Part shown: positions 59,568 to 64,000 of the stretch, piece after piece
Layout: every line of letters begins with the position of its first letter
How positions within the stretch are numbered: the first letter of the stretch is position 1
NCBI RefSeq assembly: GCF_010091945.1
Contig: NZ_WVIE01000017.1
Coordinates: forward strand, 1 to 64,000
Reading direction: 5' to 3'
Length of the DNA: 64,000 nt
Origin: Myxacorys almedinensis A
GTDB lineage: Bacteria; Cyanobacteriota; Cyanobacteriia; Leptolyngbyales; Leptolyngbyaceae
Notes under the pieces: generated by a model
What the model was told of the DNA's origin: nothing
The model's database searches: none
Seen by the model: the letters and a program-made list of their open reading frames with translations, nothing else
Translations under genes and position numbers: made by a program

Positions 59568-62500
59568 CTATCCCACCTTTTGAACAAGTTCTTGCGCTTC
59601 TGTTTCGGTTAGTTCTTCAATTTCCACCAGCAGGATTGCCTCGATCTGCTCAGCGACCTCTGCAACCGTATGCGCCTCAAATAGTTGACGCAGTGGAAGT
59701 TCCACCTGAAAGGTCTGGCGTAATCGAGCTAGTACTTGAGTTGCCAACAGGGAGTGTCCGCCTAGCTCAAAGAAGTTGTCGTAAATGCCAACCGTTTCCA
59801 ATCCCAGAATTTCTGACCAGATGGCGGCGATCGTCGTTTCAACCGAATTGCGAGGCGCAACATAAGATTGGGCAGATCTAGCTTTTTCAGGTAGCGGCAG
59901 TGCGTGACGATCGACTTTACCGTTGATAGTTAGTGGCAGTGCTTTTAACTCCACAAAGGTAGCAGGAATCATATATTCCGGTAGTTTCTGCTTCAAAAAT
60001 TGGCGGAGTTCTAACACAGGAATTGAGATGGTAGATTTCAGTACTACGTAAGCTGTTAGCACCAGATTTTTGGGATCATCTTCCCTCAACAGCACGACGG
60101 ATTCTTTCACATCTCGATGGTGCAACAATAACGCTTCAATTTCTCCCAACTCAATCCGAAATCCATGCAGTTTAACTTGTTGGTCAACGCGCCCCAAAAA
60201 TTCCAGGTTGCCGTCGGGTAAATATCGAACCAAATCTCCGGTTTTGTAGAGCCGCTGATTAAGCTGATGAGAGATGAACTTTTCAGCAGTTAGATCAGGA
60301 CGATTCAAATACCCTCGCGCCAGTCCTGCACCACCGATATAAAGTTCACCTGCGACTCCGATCGACACAGGATTTCCGCTGCCATCCAGAACATAAAGTT
60401 GCGTGTTGTCGATCGCTCGCCCGATTGGCACTGTTTCAGAGATGCGCTCGGCTAAAGACTCCGGTTTAACCGCGTAAGTGAGTACCCCCACTGTTGTTTC
60501 CGTAGGTCCATAATGATTAAAAATTTCACAGGTAGGCATCTGTTGCTGAATCTGCTCAATTAAGCTCCAACGGCAAACTTCTCCGCCCAAAATTAATCGC
60601 TGTCGGGGCAAAATTTTGGTTGAATCTGGACAATCGAGTAAGGCTTGTAGATGGGAGGGAACAATTTTGAGACAATCGATCGGGTGCTGGCTAAAATATT
60701 CAACCAGCGCTTGGGCATCACAGGTGCGCTCAGCCGCAATGATATGTAAACAGCCGCCACTACAGAGACAGGGAAACAGCATCGTATAGCTGAGGTCGGC
60801 TGCCAGTGTGGATACGATCGCATAGCTGGCGTTTGGTGGAAAATTCAACCTTGCTGAAATGCTGTGCAGGTAGTTGAGAATCTGCCGATGTTCAATCGCC
60901 ACTCCCTTGGGTTGCCCAGTCGAACCAGAGGTGTAAATGATGTAGGCAATGTTTGTCGGGGCGATCGCAAGGTTGGGATTCTCAGAACTGGATTGAGCGA
61001 TCGTTGCTTGATCGTGATCCAAACAAATTACCTGGGACAACGGTTCAGGCAGGCGGTTCAATAACGATCTCTGGGTGATGACGATCGGCACTTGAGCATC
61101 CTGTAAGCGAAACTCTAAGCCAGCAGTTGGTAAGGCTGGATCTAGCGGCAGGTAAGCACTTCCTGCTTTCAGGACTGCCAAAATTGCGATAATTAGCTCT
61201 AACGATCGCTCCAAATAGATCGCAATTGGAATATCTGGTACAGCCCCGCATTGTTGCAAGTAATGAGCTAATCGGTTAGCTTGATTGTTTAATTCTCGAT
61301 AAGTCATCGAGTGATTCTCAAATACCAAAGCAATGGCATCGGGAGTTCGCTCAACTTGCTGTTCAAATTGCTGAGGCAAACACTCGTTAAGTGGATGATC
61401 AACTGCTGTGTTGTTCCATTGAACTAGCAGTTGATCACGGTCTTCCGCACTCAAAAGATTAAGTTGAGCGATCGAACATTCTGGTTGACTGGCACTGTCA
61501 AGTAGAGTCTGTAGCTGAGATGCGAGACGCGCGATCGCTTGAGTAGAAAACAAGTTGGAATTGTACTGCAACTCTATCGTTAGATGACCTGCTTGGGTAA
61601 AGCTGTTGAGTTTTAGGTCGAAGCGATCGCTATAAACCTGCTGCCGTTCAATTTCCCAGGATAGTTCTGACACGGATTGGGATAACTGCTCAGAAAACTC
61701 AAAGCTTAAAGGAAAGAATTCTTGATCCTTCAATCCATCAAACCTGTCCTGCCACTCCTCCATTTCCTGCCAAGTTTGATGAATCTGACGCAACACTTCG
61801 CTGAATAACATCTCTTCTGTTAAACAACTCTTTAATGGTAAAGACTGGCTCAATAAGCCAACAACAGACTCTAATTCTTCATACTGTTGATAGCTCCAAA
61901 CAACTCCGGTCGTGATCTCTGTTTGTCCAGTAAGCCGCCTGATCAACACCTGCCAGCACGCTAGTAGAAAGAGCGCGATCGATACACCATACCGCTCTGC
62001 TGTCGCTTGAATTTGAGTGTTAATTTCAGGCGAGAGGGGAACAGAATAAACCTGTGGCTTAAATGAAGTGATACCATCTGAGATCACTCTAAATGGCAAC
62101 TTTAATGAGGTTAGCTGCGAATTTTGCTGCCAGTACGATTCCGCAATGTTGTTTTCTTCTAACAGTTCATTCTGCCACTCTGAGAACTGCACATACTGCA
62201 CCACTTCCTCTGGTGAAATTTGATCAGTTGAGTTGTGCGTGTAAGCTTGAAATAGATCCTTTAGCAAATTTTGCAGACTTTTTGTATCTGCACAGAGCGC
62301 AGGCAATGTCAGAACTAACAAGAATTTCTGGGGTGACAGTGCAAGTAAGAGCGATCGCAATAATGGTAACTGCTCTAGATTATCGAACTCGCCTTGCTCC
62401 GCTGTAATTAACTGTTCGATCTGAGAGGCTTGGGTTTTAGAATCTTCAGCGCTTAGATCGAGGTGTCGCCAGTTAATTGAAGCTACAGGATGAATAACTT

Positions 62501-62717
62501 GCAGCGGTTGTTTCATCCCAGCCCGACGACCAAACGTAGTTCGTAAACTGTCATGGCGATTCACGACAGCTTGGAGAGCGGCGTGTAGGCGATCGACATC
62601 AATCTCTCTCAACCGAATCACAGATTGAGCAACATAGCGATCACCAGATGCCTGTAGCGCCCATAATCGATTTTGTTGAGGAGACAACCTGTATCCTGTA
62701 ATGATTGGGTCTTGCAT
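59568..62717 (-). CDS. NRPS, interface-like C domain - A(Asp-like code) - PCP
   Basis: HHxxxDG replaced by LTLPALCADTKS; A: STLAADLSYTMLF, LKIVPSH, LILGGE, NHYGPTETTVGVL; PCP: DNFFELGGHSLLATQ. Confidence 0.93.
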   Translation of the reverse strand: MQDPIITGYRLSPQQNRLWALQASGDRYVAQSVIRLREIDVDRLHAALQAVVNRHDSLRTTFGRRAGMKQPLQVIHPVASINWRHLDLSAEDSKTQASQIEQLITAEQGEFDNLEQLPLLRSLLLALSPQKFLLVLTLPALCADTKSLQNLLKDLFQAYTHNSTDQISPEEVVQYVQFSEWQNELLEENNIAESYWQQNSQLTSLKLPFRVISDGITSFKPQVYSVPLSPEINTQIQATAERYGVSIALFLLACWQVLIRRLTGQTEITTGVVWSYQQYEELESVVGLLSQSLPLKSCLTEEMLFSEVLRQIHQTWQEMEEWQDRFDGLKDQEFFPLSFEFSEQLSQSVSELSWEIERQQVYSDRFDLKLNSFTQAGHLTIELQYNSNLFSTQAIARLASQLQTLLDSASQPECSIAQLNLLSAEDRDQLLVQWNNTAVDHPLNECLPQQFEQQVERTPDAIALVFENHSMTYRELNNQANRLAHYLQQCGAVPDIPIAIYLERSLELIIAILAVLKAGSAYLPLDPALPTAGLEFRLQDAQVPIVITQRSLLNRLPEPLSQVICLDHDQATIAQSSSENPNLAIAPTNIAYIIYTSGSTGQPKGVAIEHRQILNYLHSISARLNFPPNASYAIVSTLAADLSYTMLFPCLCSGGCLHIIAAERTCDAQALVEYFSQHPIDCLKIVPSHLQALLDCPDSTKILPRQRLILGGEVCRWSLIEQIQQQMPTCEIFNHYGPTETTVGVLTYAVKPESLAERISETVPIGRAIDNTQLYVLDGSGNPVSIGVAGELYIGGAGLARGYLNRPDLTAEKFISHQLNQRLYKTGDLVRYLPDGNLEFLGRVDQQVKLHGFRIELGEIEALLLHHRDVKESVVLLREDDPKNLVLTAYVVLKSTISIPVLELRQFLKQKLPEYMIPATFVELKALPLTINGKVDRHALPLPEKARSAQSYVAPRNSVETTIAAIWSEILGLETVGIYDNFFELGGHSLLATQVLARLRQTFQVELPLRQLFEAHTVAEVAEQIEAILLVEIEELTETEAQELVQKVG

Positions 62718-62734
62718 AGATGTATTTCTCCCGT

Positions 62735-64000
62735 TTAAGTTTGACTAGCGGATGGGAGGCGATCGAGGCTCATTTCCCCCATTGCCACAACAATTTTGCG
62801 GAACCCAACGTAAGGATTGCGCCCGTGAGCAACCAGCAGATTATCCAGCATCAAAATGTCTCCTGACTGCCAAGTAAACTGCTGCTTTAACTGTTGATAA
62901 AGTTCTTGAATTTCCGTTAAAACGGACGCTTCAATATCAGATCCATCGCCGTAATAAACCTGCCGAGGTAAAGTTTCCGCGCCAAATAAATCTAGCAGGG
63001 ATGCCTGAACGGACAGATCCAAAAATGACAGATGATGTAGTTGTAATTGATTGAAAAATACCCACTCCTGAGTCTTCGGATGCTGAACGATCGCAGGTCG
63101 AATTTGACGAGTTCTTAAACCGTCGTGGTTCAGCCATTCAAACTCAATTCCGGCTTGGCGACAGTAGGTTTCAACAACGGTTCGATCGCGGGTGCGGAAG
63201 AAATCTTGCCAGCTTACATCCAACCCTTTTGTATAGTTGCGGACGTACATCAGTTGCTTCTCTAACAATCGATCGCGGACTGCTGGGCTGAGATGCTGAT
63301 ACATCTGCCGACAATCGACGATCGGGGTTTCTCCCCCTTGCTCAGCAGGCTGCACACAGTAAAACCAGATTTTCATCGGATAGCGATGCAGGTGAGAGCT
63401 TTCGTTGTGAAACAGAATCGCTTTATCAGCAGGATAGGGAGTGGAGCCGTACACTTTTCCACTAATGCCTGCTCTGGGCAAATCGCCATATTCCTCAAAT
63501 AACTCTGGACAAATTGCTTGAGCAACCTGCTCAAACGCTTGAGCCGATGGAACCTGAAAGCCCCGAAATAGAATGCCTCCATGCTGCAATAGCTGGGTTT
63601 CAATCCAGACGCGATTTTCCCTTGCCCAATCTGCTACGTCTAAGGACTCGATCGCGGGTTCCGCTACTAGCGGCATCGGACAATGAGATTGCAGAACTCG
63701 TGTTTTAATCAGTTCTCCTTGCGGTAGGCTGATCGCTTTCGGCGCGATTTGCTTAAATTTCTTCAGGTTCTCTAGCTTGCGTTGTTGTTGAGCAATGGCT
63801 TTTTGTGCTTTCTCGGCATCGGTGTACAGGTTCAGATCACCTACAGGTGTATCGGGTTGAGCCACAATACTGTTAAGCAAGGTTTCAAACTGTCGTGATA
63901 AGGTTGCGATCGTGTCTGGACGAAACAGATCTGTGCGGTAATTCCAGGTGCCGACAGTTCCCTGATCTGTATCTTCCATAAACAATGCTAAATCGAATTT
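62735..64000 (-). CDS. end of an NRPS condensation domain fused to a TauD/SyrP-like dioxygenase (continues off the right edge)
   Basis: KFDLALFMEDTDQGTVGTWNYRTDLFRPDTIATLSRQFETLLNSI (C-domain end), then LLQHGGILFRGF, ADKAILFHNESSHLHRYPMKIWFYCVQPAEQGGETPIVDCR, LMLDNLLVAHGRNPY in one frame. Confidence 0.88.
   Translation of the reverse strand, partial: KFDLALFMEDTDQGTVGTWNYRTDLFRPDTIATLSRQFETLLNSIVAQPDTPVGDLNLYTDAEKAQKAIAQQQRKLENLKKFKQIAPKAISLPQGELIKTRVLQSHCPMPLVAEPAIESLDVADWARENRVWIETQLLQHGGILFRGFQVPSAQAFEQVAQAICPELFEEYGDLPRAGISGKVYGSTPYPADKAILFHNESSHLHRYPMKIWFYCVQPAEQGGETPIVDCRQMYQHLSPAVRDRLLEKQLMYVRNYTKGLDVSWQDFFRTRDRTVVETYCRQAGIEFEWLNHDGLRTRQIRPAIVQHPKTQEWVFFNQLQLHHLSFLDLSVQASLLDLFGAETLPRQVYYGDGSDIEASVLTEIQELYQQLKQQFTWQSGDILMLDNLLVAHGRNPYVGFRKIVVAMGEMSLDRLPSASQT

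Noticed and set aside
44379-63708. Many 60-176 aa plus-strand ORFs inside the NRPS genes
   Set aside because: Antisense shadows of long, clearly coding NRPS frames.
1-64000. tRNA or rRNA genes
   Set aside because: None recognised by eye; a tRNAscan/Rfam run would be needed to exclude them.

Overview
Cyanobacterial DNA (many GCGATCGC/HIP1-like octamers), probably from a large plasmid or a plasmid-derived region. This rests on ParA/ParB, an archaeo-eukaryotic-primase-like protein, an HTH replication-type protein, seven iteron-like 18-mers and a polA-family polymerase without a 5' nuclease, all within about 15 kb. Left to right: (1) the 5' part of a Ser/Thr kinase-AAA signalling gene with a frameshift (- strand), two hypothetical genes and a DUF4058 gene. 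(2) A compact (~5 kb) Tn7-like module, TnsAB-TnsC-TniQ, lying between two paralogous tyrosine recombinases. Its TnsA and TnsB parts are split only by an 8-G run, and TnsB-site-like repeats lie at both ends. (3) An IS701-family remnant next to a broken MATE gene, then a stress/redox gene group with an ECF41-type sigma factor and a textbook ECF41 promoter upstream of an epimerase-DoxX pair. (4) Decayed SDR genes, a PolA-like polymerase and nested insertion sequences with readable ends and target duplications. (5) The plasmid partition/replication region, with its iteron cluster split by an IS982-type element. (6) Accessory genes: DUF1016 nuclease, truncated HsdR, MerR-like, Rpn-family nuclease and orphan MNT. 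(7) From about 43.4 kb to the right edge, an NRPS cluster (- strand). It has two Asp-type modules whose first condensation-like domain lacks HHxxxDG, two TauD/SyrP-like dioxygenases (one fused to a condensation domain), a Ser-type module and a Gly-type module ending in a thioester reductase. This is best explained as a beta-hydroxyaspartate lipopeptide siderophore pathway with reductive release. Everything comes from reading the sequence and ORF track by eye; no searches were run.
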